DNA from: Streptomyces sp. NBC_00820
GTDB taxonomy: Bacteria > Actinomycetota > Actinomycetes > Streptomycetales > Streptomycetaceae
DNA length: 64,000 bases
Assembly: GCF_036347055.1 (NCBI RefSeq)
Contig: NZ_CP108882.1
Location: 868,001 to 932,000, forward strand
Direction of reading: 5' to 3'
In this document: positions 17,926 through 26,062 of the stretch, in pieces
Numbering within the stretch: position 1 is the stretch's first letter
Layout of the letters: the number at the start of each line of letters is the position of its first letter
The notes under the pieces: model-generated
Database searches by the model: none
The model's input: only the letters and a program-made list of their open reading frames with translations
Told to the model about the DNA's origin: nothing
Translations under genes and position numbers: made by a program

Positions 17926-18063
17926 AGCCGTTTTCGGGGCCTGCCGCGCAGCCACATGGGCCGCCCCACGGCAGGGTTCACCAGCAGACTCCGCCGGCAG
18001 CAGATCGCGATACCCAGCCCTTGCCACGCCGGTCGAGGGCTCGCGGTCGGAGTACGAAGCGGT

Positions 18064-18504
18064 TCACCAGGCGTGTTCGGTGAAGGGGCCGGCGGTCGCC
18101 AGATAGCCGTTCAGGCCGGCCGCGGGGTATTCGATGATGTCGTCGGGCAGCTCGTGCACGGTGAACCATTGGAGCGCCTGGCATTTCTCGGGCTCCCGGT
18201 TGACCGGCTCCCCTTCCCATTCGGTGGCCTCGAAGAAGAAGCCGATCCGCTCGGTCTCCGCGTCCTGCCGGTGGTGCACGACCTGGACGAGGCGCAGCTG
18301 CGTCGGATCGGTGACGACACCTGTCTCCTCGTACAGTTCGCGGGCGGCGCCGACGGTCAGGGGCTCACCCTTGTCGAGCTTGCCCGAGGGCATGTGCCAT
18401 CGCCCGTGGCCGTAGGGGCCTCCGCGCTGGGAGAAGAGGATCTTGTCTCCGGTGCGCAGGATGACGTGCGTGTCGATGACGGGTTGTGCTGGTTCCGGGT
18501 TCAT
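18064..18504 (-). CDS. Nudix hydrolase
   Basis: 146 residues with a complete Nudix box G-x5-E-x7-REU-x-EE-x-GU: GKLDKGEPLTVGAARELYEETG at ~40-62. WHMPSGKLDKGE before it and IGFFFEATEWEGEP after it fit the NUDIX/MutT fold. The class hydrolyses nucleoside diphosphates linked to another group, using magnesium held by the Glu residues. Substrate is unknown. The ATG at 18504 overlaps the stop of a short upstream frame by ATGA, which is suggestive but not enough to call that frame a gene. Confidence 0.9.
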   Translation of the reverse strand: MNPEPAQPVIDTHVILRTGDKILFSQRGGPYGHGRWHMPSGKLDKGEPLTVGAARELYEETGVVTDPTQLRLVQVVHHRQDAETERIGFFFEATEWEGEPVNREPEKCQALQWFTVHELPDDIIEYPAAGLNGYLATAGPFTEHAW

Positions 18505-18681
18505 GTTCCTTGAGGGGCCGTTGGGACGGTCGAGGTCGTCGAGGCTATCGAGATTTCGTTGAGGGCGTCGACGATTCCGGACGCGATCCCTGCGGGTGCG
18601 ATGTCACCGCTGCCGAGGAGCGGCACGTGCACCTGCGTGGCCTTGAGGGTCTGGGCGGAGAGACGGTCGTCCTTCGCCGAT

Positions 18682-18714
18682 GCCGGCCCGGGCGTCGAGG
18701 ACGCCCGGGCCGGC
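18682..18714 (-). terminator. Strong hairpin downstream of the HhH-GPD glycosylase gene
   Basis: GCCGGCCCGGGCGTC (18682-18696) and GACGCCCGGGCCGGC (18700-18714) are perfect complements around the loop GAG: a 15-bp all-GC-rich stem. It lies 30 bp beyond the glycosylase stop (18744) on the minus strand. Confidence 0.8.
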
Positions 18715-18743
18715 AAGCAGCTCCTGCTCCTTCGGCCTCCTGG

Positions 18744-19547
18744 TCAGAAGGCGTGTGAGCCCCAGGTGAGGGTGGAGAGGGTCAGGGTGTGCAGGGCCGT
18801 GCGGTCGGGGCCGGCCATCGCGGTCCACATCGGGCCGAACGTCTTGTCCTTCGTGCCCGGCCAGGGGTGGTCGGGCGCGATCTGCGCCGCCCAGGTACGC
18901 ACGGCGAGGTCGTCGTGCGGGTAGGCGCTGAAGTCTCCGGTGAAGTCCGCTGCCGCGGCGGAGGCGGTCCACGGTCCGATCCGGGGGATGCCGCACAGCG
19001 CGGCCACCAGGTCGCCGGCTCCCATACGCCGCCAGTGCTCGGCGTGCTGCTCGTAGTGCGCGGCGGCGGCCTGCAGGGCAGTGCGATGGAATCTGGCTCC
19101 GACGGCCGCGAACTGACCCTCGTCGAGAGCCAGGACCTGTTCCGCGGTGGGGGCCACGGCCAACTCACCGTGAGGTGTGTCGACGATGGCCCCATAGGTC
19201 TCGCACCACGCGCGGTAGAGCTTGCGCGCCTGCGCGGCCCGCACCACCTGCCGGAGGACGGCAGTGGTGATCGCGTCCCACAGCGAGGGATTCGTCAGGC
19301 GCTGCGAGACTCCGAGACCGTCGAGTCCGGCTCTGAGCGCGGCGGGAACGGTGCCGGGCAGACACGCGGGATCGGTGGTGACGACCGTGGGCTTCGCGTC
19401 CTCGCCTCCCTGCACGCAGGTCATGTGCGGGCCGTCCTGGCTCCACGACACGACCCATACGCCAGAGGCCGTACGCACGGCACGCGTGCGTGTACCGTCC
19501 TCGCCCTCGTGCCAGGCAGGGTGATCGGTCGACAGAACGGTGGCCAT
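18744..19547 (-). CDS. HhH-GPD base-excision DNA glycosylase (AlkA-like)
   Basis: 267 residues. The helix-hairpin-helix appears as LCGIPRIGPWTASAAAADF near residue 185-205, and the catalytic Asp follows in DDLAVRTWA (GPD/D-x-x-x-R type). The N-terminal half is a beta domain plus a helix with LTNPSLWDAITTAVLRQVV, the AlkA-like lesion-recognition start. By family it removes alkylated or otherwise damaged bases by hydrolysis of the N-glycosidic bond. The strand is opposite to the SARP gene and they share a 650-bp intergenic region. A role in self-protection is possible but nothing here proves it. Confidence 0.8.
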   Translation of the reverse strand: MATVLSTDHPAWHEGEDGTRTRAVRTASGVWVVSWSQDGPHMTCVQGGEDAKPTVVTTDPACLPGTVPAALRAGLDGLGVSQRLTNPSLWDAITTAVLRQVVRAAQARKLYRAWCETYGAIVDTPHGELAVAPTAEQVLALDEGQFAAVGARFHRTALQAAAAHYEQHAEHWRRMGAGDLVAALCGIPRIGPWTASAAAADFTGDFSAYPHDDLAVRTWAAQIAPDHPWPGTKDKTFGPMWTAMAGPDRTALHTLTLSTLTWGSHAF

Positions 19548-20196
19548 GGGCGCTCCTCTTGCTGTGCTGTTCGATAGAGGGAGCCTCTCGCATCACGGAG
19601 ACGCTGCGGGCGCGGTCCCGGAAGATTCGCCGGCGAGGTCATGTCGCGACGAACTCGCTCTCCACTCGTCCTCTCGAAGCGCAAGACGGCTCGCCGATTG
19701 CTCCTCGAATTAAAGAACATACTCAGGTGGTCACTTCGTGGCGTTTTGCCGAAGAGAACTTCAAGCCAATCCGTGATCGGCCTCCGCGGCACACCGCAGA
19801 TCAGAGCCAGCCTCTCGGTGCGAACTCAGTCATGATCTCGCCACCTGGGCAAATACACGTGACATGTATCACGGTGAATGTGTGGCAGTTGGTTGAACAT
19901 CACTGGAAATACTCCACGCGAGAGGACCGCGCATTACTCGCCGCAGCCGACCTCGTCGCAGGCGGCGCTGACGATTCATTTCACCGAGGAAGAAATCAGA
20001 TCAGGAGAGCGGAGAAATCCACCCGGAACGTCCCCGCCGGGTTTCCGTGTGCCGCGGAGTGCGGCGCTTCACGGCGGTGCGCGAGGAAGCCGTCACCCGC
20101 GGTCCACGGGCCACGGGACGGTGTCTCGGCCGCACCTCGGAGTCCGCCCCTTGCCGACCACCACCCCCCACCTGCACGCACTGAACGGAGATCCGC
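19548..20196. other. Long lower-GC intergenic region before the SARP gene
   Basis: 649 bp with clearly lower GC than its neighbours, e.g. GAATTAAAGAACATAC near 19705. It must carry the promoter of the glycosylase (minus) and of the SARP gene (plus). TTGAAC near 19893 followed ~17 bp later by TACTCC could be a promoter. No open frame in it has recognisable similarity. It may be foreign or decayed DNA. Confidence 0.4.
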
Positions 20197-22167
20197 ATGC
20201 CCGACCTCATCGAACTGGACTCCGGGACTCGCTGCCCGGACATCGCGGATGCGCGGGGCACGCGGGATCAGGAAGACAAGCCTCAGCCGGATGCCGTGCG
20301 GTTCTCCCTGCTCGGCCCGGTGCGGGCCTGGCGCGGTGGGACCGAGATCGCGCTCGGATCTCCGCAGCAGCAGACCGTACTGGCGGTGTTGCTGTTGAAC
20401 AACGGCGCCCAAGTGCCGACGGAACATCTTGTCCGTGCCGTGTGGGGTGAACACCCTCCTGCCTCCGGCACCAGTGTCGTCCGCACCTACATCACCCGGT
20501 TGCGCCATATCCTGGGCCCCAAGAAAAGCCTCATACGAACCCGAAGCGGTGGTTACGCTTTGTCGACCGCGCCGGAAAGCCTGGATGTGGAGCGGTTCCG
20601 GCACCTCACCGTGCGGGCCCGTGCGGCCAGGTCACAGGGTGCGATCGAGGACGCGGCCACCTTGCTGCGTGAAGCGCTGCGCATCTGGTCGGGAACCCCA
20701 CTGGCGGGGCAGAAGACCCCCTTCGCGCAGGTCCAGCGGAACGTCCTGAACGAATGGAAGATACTCGCCGCCGAGGAGTGCCTGGCGATCGATGTCGAGC
20801 GGGGCCGGCACGCACAGGCCTCGGTGGAGCTGTTCGACCTCCTCGAGACCCACCCGCTGCGCGAGCGCCTTTCCGAACTGCTGATGCTGGCCCTGTACCG
20901 CTCCGGCCGGCAGACCGAGGCCCTCGATGTCTACCGCCGTGCCCACACCGTGTTACGGCGGGAGTTGGGCGTCGAGCCCGGTCCCGGTCTGCGGACCATG
21001 CATCAGCGCATCCTGGGGGCGGACCCCCAACTGGTCGGCTCGGACGGACAGCACAAGGAGGGCCCGGCCCGCGGCACACCGGCCCGCCCCGCTGACGCCC
21101 GCAAGGACGCCGTCGTACCGCCTCCCGCGCCGCTGCCGACACTTCCCGCCCAACTCCCCCGGGACCCGGTGGCGTTCGTCGGCCGCGAGTGGGAACTGAC
21201 CCACCTGAACTCCCTGGTGTCCGAAGCCGACGGCCCGGCCGGCGCCGTGACGGTCACCGCGATCAACGGCGCGGCGGGCACCGGCAAGACCGCTCTGGCC
21301 GTCCACTGGGCACACCGGGTCGCCCATCTGTTTCCCGACGGGCAGCTCTACGTCGACCTCAAGGGCTTCAGCAGCGCTCCCGCCATCTCCCCGACCACGA
21401 CGCAGCAGGCCTTCCTCCACGCCTTGGGTATCCACCCCGCCCGGCCCCCGGAGAGCCCGGACGAATGGACAGGGCTCTACCGCAGCGCTCTCGTCCGGCG
21501 CCGAGTGCTCATCATTCTCGACAACGCGCGAGACGCCGAGCAGGTACGTGCGCTCCTGCCCGCGGCGCCGGACTGCCGCACCGTCATCACCAGCCGTCCT
21601 CCTCTGCCGACCCTCGTCGCCGCGGAGGGGGCCGCCCCGCTGACGCTGTACTCGTTGGACACGGCATCCGCGATGGAGATCATGATCCGACGGCTGGGCT
21701 CCGAGCGGGCATCCGCGGAGCCCGAAGCCCTGGAAGAGATAGTCGACCTGTGCGGCCGTCTCCCCCTGGCCCTGGCCATCGTGGCCGCCAGGGCCCAGAT
21801 CCACCCGCGGTTCCCCCTCAAGGCGATCGCGACGGAACTGCGGGCCGCCCACGGAAGCCTCGACGCCTTCACGGGCGAGGGCGACACCGACCTCCGCACG
21901 GCACTGTCATGGTCCTACCAGCAGCTCAGCGCTCCGGCCGCACGCATGTTCCGCTTGCTGTCGGCGCATCAGGGGCCCGACATCAGCGTGGCGGTCGCCG
22001 CGCGTCTCATCGGTGACAGCCCCCGCCAGGCCCACGCGTTGATCGTCGAACTCTCCCGCACGCAGATGATCCGCGAGCGCACCCCCGGCCGTTACGTCCT
22101 GCACGACCTCCTGCGTGCCTACTCCTTCGAGCTCTTCAACGAACTCGGCTCCGCGGTCGACTGCTAG
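20197..22167 (+). CDS. SARP/AfsR-family regulator with NB-ARC ATPase domain
   Basis: 656 residues. After a ~33-residue arm comes the OmpR-type DNA-binding domain (VRFSLLGPVRAWRGG, then HLVRAVWGEHPPASGTSVVRTYITRLRHIL, ~35-125) and the bacterial transcriptional activation domain (~130-275, ending VYRRAHTVLRRELGVEPGPGLRTMHQRIL). The NB-ARC ATPase follows, with a P-loop GAAGTGKTAL at ~358-366, a sensor LIILDNARDAEQVRALLP and TSRPPLPTL. It ends after a winged helix (YVLHDLLRAYSFELF) with no TPR repeats, shorter than AfsR itself. Such proteins activate antibiotic gene clusters, so it may control the peptide operon convergent to it. The TAG stop overlaps a CTAG-flanked element. Confidence 0.88.
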   Translation: MPDLIELDSGTRCPDIADARGTRDQEDKPQPDAVRFSLLGPVRAWRGGTEIALGSPQQQTVLAVLLLNNGAQVPTEHLVRAVWGEHPPASGTSVVRTYITRLRHILGPKKSLIRTRSGGYALSTAPESLDVERFRHLTVRARAARSQGAIEDAATLLREALRIWSGTPLAGQKTPFAQVQRNVLNEWKILAAEECLAIDVERGRHAQASVELFDLLETHPLRERLSELLMLALYRSGRQTEALDVYRRAHTVLRRELGVEPGPGLRTMHQRILGADPQLVGSDGQHKEGPARGTPARPADARKDAVVPPPAPLPTLPAQLPRDPVAFVGREWELTHLNSLVSEADGPAGAVTVTAINGAAGTGKTALAVHWAHRVAHLFPDGQLYVDLKGFSSAPAISPTTTQQAFLHALGIHPARPPESPDEWTGLYRSALVRRRVLIILDNARDAEQVRALLPAAPDCRTVITSRPPLPTLVAAEGAAPLTLYSLDTASAMEIMIRRLGSERASAEPEALEEIVDLCGRLPLALAIVAARAQIHPRFPLKAIATELRAAHGSLDAFTGEGDTDLRTALSWSYQQLSAPAARMFRLLSAHQGPDISVAVAARLIGDSPRQAHALIVELSRTQMIRERTPGRYVLHDLLRAYSFELFNELGSAVDC

Positions 22168-22353
22168 GGCCTTTCTTCCGGATCAGGCCGGCTCCGGTCT
22201 GCGGTGCCTTCTGGCCGGCCCGAGCGGGGTCTGGTGCGTGCAGCTGCAAGGCGGAGGAGGGAGTCGACGCGGCGCGTCGGCGACAGACGACAACGCAGCA
22301 GATGTGCGTGCCAGACCCCGCGACCCCGGCAAGATCCGGAAGAGAGGCCCTAG
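22164..22353. mobile_element. MITE-like element, copy 2 (190 bp, inverted relative to copy 1)
   Basis: Same length and near-identical to 2042-2231 but reverse-complemented, flanked by CTAG at 22164-22167 and 22350-22353. The left CTAG provides the stop TAG of the SARP gene. Removing the element with one CTAG leaves the same TGC-TAG, so the stop need not have been created by the insertion. No coding capacity. Confidence 0.78.
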
Positions 22354-22408
22354 AGGGGCGGCTCTGTCGGGGATCTCGGCGTTCGGCTGCCTGTGATCAC
22401 GGTGGCGC

Positions 22409-22445
22409 GCCGATCTCGCGGGCGCACGACGCCCGCGAGATCGGC
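22409..22445 (-). terminator. Terminator at the end of the peptide-pathway operon
   Basis: GCCGATCTCGCGGGC (22409-22423) and GCCCGCGAGATCGGC (22431-22445) pair perfectly over a 7-nt loop, ~54 nt past the radical SAM stop (22499). Being symmetric it can also stop transcription from the SARP side. Confidence 0.82.
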
Positions 22446-22498
22446 GAGGAGTGCGCGGTCCCCCGCGTGATCCGCGTCCGTCCAGGCTGTCCGGGTGG

Positions 22499-24016
22499 TC
22501 AGACGGCTGTCTTCTCGGCACTGCCGCGTGTGTGCTGTTCCCGGGTCAGGTCGGCGAGGTGGCCGCGCAGCACGGCCAGCGGAGTGTCGGCGAACTGGAT
22601 GCCGACCGAGAAGTTGAACTCGTCCCGCGCGCGCATGCTTTCGTCGGCACCCTGGTCGGTCAGGTCGACGTCGCCGTAGGCGAGCATCTGGTCCGCGTCG
22701 TGCCCGTCCTGGATGAGACGCTGCCACACCGGCGTGCCCGGGTAGGGGCGGAACTCGAACACCGAGGCGCGGAAGGTGCCCGGCAGCCGGTCGGCGACGT
22801 CCCACAACTGGTGGATGTGCCGCACGGTCGCGTCGAGGTCCTCGCGCCGTTCGCCGGGGTACCCGAGGATGAAGTACCCCTTCACGTTGATGCCCCGGGC
22901 CATGAGCCGGCCGGCCACCGACGCGGTCATCTCGGCCGTGATGCGCTTGTCCATGGACGCCAGTACCCGGTCGCTGCCGGATTCGATACCGAGCGCCACT
23001 TCGCGCAGCCCGTTGTCGGCCAGGTTGTCGAGCATGGCGTCGTCGGCGCGGTGCAGGACGTTGATCCGGCCGGTGGCGTCCCATACGTACCGTTCACCGA
23101 TCCTGTGCGCGGTGAACGCCTCCATGGAGGGCTTGATGACGCGCGCGGCGCCGAGGAACAGGTCGTCCACGAACCGGAAGGCCGTGACACCGTACTCGGC
23201 GTTGAGCGTCTCCAGTTCCTCGATGATGCCCTCGGGCGAGCGGGTACGGATCTTGATGTCGGGGTTGGCGGACACCGCCGCGCCGCAGAAACCGCAGTCG
23301 TACGGGCAGCCGCGGGAGCCGACGATGTTCGCCTCGACGCGGCCGTCGCCCGCCACGTAGGGGTCCTGCGGAAGGAACACCCGGTCGACGAGAGGCAGGG
23401 CGTCGATGTCCGGGGAGAGCCAGCGCCCGGCGTCCCGGCCCCGGGCCATCCCCACGACCGGGGTGCCCAGCAGCCGGTCGCGCCACATCACGCCGGGCAG
23501 CTCGCGGCGGCGTGACTCGTCGGCGAGCAGCGCGGCGACGCGCGGCTCGCCCTCGCCCAGCACCAGCGCGCGCAGCCGCGCCATGCGCGGGTCGGCGAGC
23601 ACACGCTCCGGCATGGCCTTGGCGTGGTGCCCGCCGACGACGAGCGCGATCCCCTCGTCCAGCCCGGCGGCGATCCGCGCGGACAGCTCGTACGTGGGCG
23701 CCAGCAGGTTCATTCCGGCCCAGCGGGGCCGGGCGGCGTTGATGATGCCGATGGTCCGCTCGATGCCGAGCCCGTGGGCCTCGGCATCGAGTATGCCGAC
23801 GTTGAATCCGGCCTGCCGGGCGTAGGTGGCGATGTAGGCCATGCCGAGCACGGGCAGCGTGTAGTCGTTCACCCGGGGACGTAGGGCGTAGTCCCGCAGG
23901 GGAGCGTTGACGAACAGAGCGTCCAGCGACCGTGCGGGATCAGCGCCCACGATGAGGTCGGCGTCCCGAAGCGGCTTCTCGGTGTTCGTCGGCGTGGTGG
24001 TTGTCAGGGCCGGCAT
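22499..24016 (-). CDS. B12-binding-domain radical SAM enzyme
   Basis: 505 residues. Residues ~30-170 form a Rossmann-like cobalamin-binding domain (LDALFVNAPL, VLGMAYIATYARQAGFNVGILDAEAHGLG, LVVGGHHAKAMPERVL). The radical SAM core follows, with C237, C241 and C244 in GSRGCPYDCGFCG as iron-sulfur ligands, and GYFILGYPGE and FEFRPYPGTPVW in the core barrel. B12-dependent radical SAM enzymes of this arrangement typically methylate unactivated carbons or phosphinates, or rearrange substrates. It is the last gene of the minus-strand operon, 105 bp after the GNAT-nucleotidyltransferase gene, with its own GGGGGAA box. Its likely substrate is the 22-residue peptide or a molecule made from it, which is an inference from position. 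Confidence 0.9.
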   Translation of the reverse strand: MPALTTTTPTNTEKPLRDADLIVGADPARSLDALFVNAPLRDYALRPRVNDYTLPVLGMAYIATYARQAGFNVGILDAEAHGLGIERTIGIINAARPRWAGMNLLAPTYELSARIAAGLDEGIALVVGGHHAKAMPERVLADPRMARLRALVLGEGEPRVAALLADESRRRELPGVMWRDRLLGTPVVGMARGRDAGRWLSPDIDALPLVDRVFLPQDPYVAGDGRVEANIVGSRGCPYDCGFCGAAVSANPDIKIRTRSPEGIIEELETLNAEYGVTAFRFVDDLFLGAARVIKPSMEAFTAHRIGERYVWDATGRINVLHRADDAMLDNLADNGLREVALGIESGSDRVLASMDKRITAEMTASVAGRLMARGINVKGYFILGYPGERREDLDATVRHIHQLWDVADRLPGTFRASVFEFRPYPGTPVWQRLIQDGHDADQMLAYGDVDLTDQGADESMRARDEFNFSVGIQFADTPLAVLRGHLADLTREQHTRGSAEKTAV

Positions 24017-24121
24017 GGTTCCCCCAGCGAGTGTGAGCCGAGTCGGTGTGTGGCGCTACGGACGGTTCGGGTCGGTGCGGCGTGGTGCGGGTGCGGGCGG
24101 GGCGATCACCGGACGAGCAGG

Positions 24122-26062
24122 TCACGGACCGGGGACAGGGGCGGCGTCCTCGAACCGCGCGGCCTCGGCCCGCGCGGCCTCGAACCGCTCCGGGTCCACC
24201 CGGTCGCTGTCCACCAGCAGATAGGCGCCGGCCGGGGTGAGCAGCAACGTGCCCGCCCCGCACTCGTGAGTGCGGGTGGTGGACTCGCCGGGGGACGGGA
24301 TCCGCACCGGGCCGAGCGGCATGCCGTACCGGGTGCGGGCGGCGGGCGGCTGCCCGGGGGCCTTCCGCCGGGCGCGTTCGCGCTCTGCGAGGTCGTCGAG
24401 TGTCCGGGTCAGCGTCTCGGGGAGGTGGCCCAGCAGTCCGCCGCGCTGGTGGGCCAGTTCCAGCAGTTCGGCCAGTTCCGGAGCCAGCCGGTACTGGTCG
24501 GCGGTCGCCGTCAGCAACTCGGGGTCCGGCATCCGTGCGGGATGCAGCAGCAGACTCGCGTCGAGCATGTCCTTGGCGTTGAAGGGCCGTTGGATCCGTT
24601 CCTCGGCGAGTGCCAGCAGGTCGGCCAGCACCTGGTCCTCGGGCAGCTTCGCCCGGATCGGCAGGGCCGCCATGTCGCCCGCGTAGCCGAAGGTGGTGAC
24701 CTCCACCCGCATCTCCGGGTCCAGCAGCGGGTCGGCGGGCTCCCAGTACGGCGCCGCCAGCAGGTGCCGTCCGGCGTCCACCGGCCGTCCGGGCTCCTCC
24801 AGCAGCGAGAGTCCCATGCCGGACACCGTCCGCTGGGACAGCACGGCGCCCACCACCCGCCACAGGGCGGCCTCGTCCGCCACGACGAGGTCCAGGTCGT
24901 TCATGGTCCGCACCACGTCGTCGGGGTACCAGCGGCGCAGCGACGGCCCCTTCACGGGGCGGACGCCCGGCTCGGCCCGTGTGCAGGTACGCAGGATCTG
25001 TTCGTACGTCTCCGCCCGTTCCCTGGCGCGGCGCAGTTCCTCGGCTGTTCCCGGACCGGGCTCGGCGCCCTCTCGCACGGCGAGCGACAGGGCCAGCGGC
25101 GCCAGGACCGGTGCGATACCGCGGGCCCGGCGCACCAGGGCCACCGGCGGCTCGTCCTCGTCCAGCTCCAGCAGGCCGTACAGCGTGGCGAGGTCGAACT
25201 CGGGAGGGGGCGAGGAAAGTTGGCGAGAGTATCGCCAGTACTCGTGGTGCGTCCGCCAGCCGTCCGCCGTCAGGGCGCCGACCACACGGTCCCCTCGCCC
25301 GCCACTCCAGTGGTGGATGACGTTGCCGATCAGCGGACGTCCGGCCGCCGCCGCCTTCTCGGCGCAGACCCGCACCAACGCCGTTGTGGCGGCGCGCCGT
25401 TCGGCCGGGCCCTCGATCAGGATGTCCACCAGGTTCACGAACGTCGTGCCGTCCACGTCGTCCCGGGCGTCGAGGAGCAGTGTGGCGTGGCCGAGCGCGA
25501 CGCCGTCCTTGTGGGCGACGAAGGAGCACCGGTCCGGTGCCGCCATCACCTCGGCGGCCTGTTCGAGAGCCGTGCCGCGCTCCACGGGGTGGCCCTGGTC
25601 GCCCGCGCCCGTCTGGAAGGCGTCGGCGAGCCAGCGGGCGAGGTCGGAGGCGTCGTCGTCGTTCGCGGCGCGCACCGCGACACCGCTGCCCTCGACACCG
25701 CTGTCCGCGACACCGCTGTCCGCGGGACCGCCACCCTCGGCACCGCTGTCCTCGGCATCGCTGTCATCCGACTTGACCACGTATGTCAGCCGCCGGGTCC
25801 ACGGGTCCGGCGGCGTGTGGTGGCCGGGGACGCGCAGCAGCACGGCGTCCGCGCCGGGGCACTCGCCGAGTACGTGGTCCGCGAAGGCGGTCAGCTGTTC
25901 CGGTGCCGTCAGCACGCCGGGGTCGAGGTGCTCGACGAGATACGACACCTCTCCGGTGAGCGCGTCGGTGTAGCGGTCGCCCACGTAGCCGAAGCCGCCC
26001 CAGCTGTGACGGACTCCGGCGCGTTGCGCGGCGGTGAGGAACTCGTCCAGTGCACTGCTCAT
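24122..26062 (-). CDS. GNAT domain fused to a nucleotidyltransferase (NTP_transf_5-like)
   Basis: 646 residues from ATG 26062. Residues ~1-90 form an unassigned domain. A Ser/Asp/Gly-rich linker (~98-128), encoded by ~15-nt repeats, leads to a GNAT-like domain (~128-280: VRAANDDDASDLARWLADAF, FVAHKDGVALGHATLLLDAR, GWRTHHEYWRYSR). Residues ~300-500 carry KGPSLRRWYPDDVVRTMNDLDLVV, where KG at 371-372 and D-L-D at 389-391 are the hallmark of NTP_transf_5 nucleotidyltransferases, a family also seen in some lasso-peptide clusters. The ATG overlaps the M16 peptidase stop by ATGA. It could acylate and nucleotidylate a peptide or resistance target; no precedent fixes which. Confidence 0.75.
   Translation of the reverse strand: MSSALDEFLTAAQRAGVRHSWGGFGYVGDRYTDALTGEVSYLVEHLDPGVLTAPEQLTAFADHVLGECPGADAVLLRVPGHHTPPDPWTRRLTYVVKSDDSDAEDSGAEGGGPADSGVADSGVEGSGVAVRAANDDDASDLARWLADAFQTGAGDQGHPVERGTALEQAAEVMAAPDRCSFVAHKDGVALGHATLLLDARDDVDGTTFVNLVDILIEGPAERRAATTALVRVCAEKAAAAGRPLIGNVIHHWSGGRGDRVVGALTADGWRTHHEYWRYSRQLSSPPPEFDLATLYGLLELDEDEPPVALVRRARGIAPVLAPLALSLAVREGAEPGPGTAEELRRARERAETYEQILRTCTRAEPGVRPVKGPSLRRWYPDDVVRTMNDLDLVVADEAALWRVVGAVLSQRTVSGMGLSLLEEPGRPVDAGRHLLAAPYWEPADPLLDPEMRVEVTTFGYAGDMAALPIRAKLPEDQVLADLLALAEERIQRPFNAKDMLDASLLLHPARMPDPELLTATADQYRLAPELAELLELAHQRGGLLGHLPETLTRTLDDLAERERARRKAPGQPPAARTRYGMPLGPVRIPSPGESTTRTHECGAGTLLLTPAGAYLLVDSDRVDPERFEAARAEAARFEDAAPVPGP
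25676..25770. repeat. Approximate 15-nt tandem repeat inside the GNAT fusion gene
   Basis: Repeated units of the form GACACCGCTGTCCGC encode the flexible linker ADSGVADSGVEGSGV. Copies differ slightly at the second half. Such repeats can change length by slippage without breaking the frame. Confidence 0.6.

Noticed and set aside
18501..18716. 71-codon minus-strand frame whose stop overlaps the Nudix ATG by ATGA
   Set aside because: The overlap is suggestive, but the only start is a TTG inside a strong terminator hairpin, no ribosome site is seen and no similarity is recognisable. A later GTG start near 18629 is possible but unsupported.
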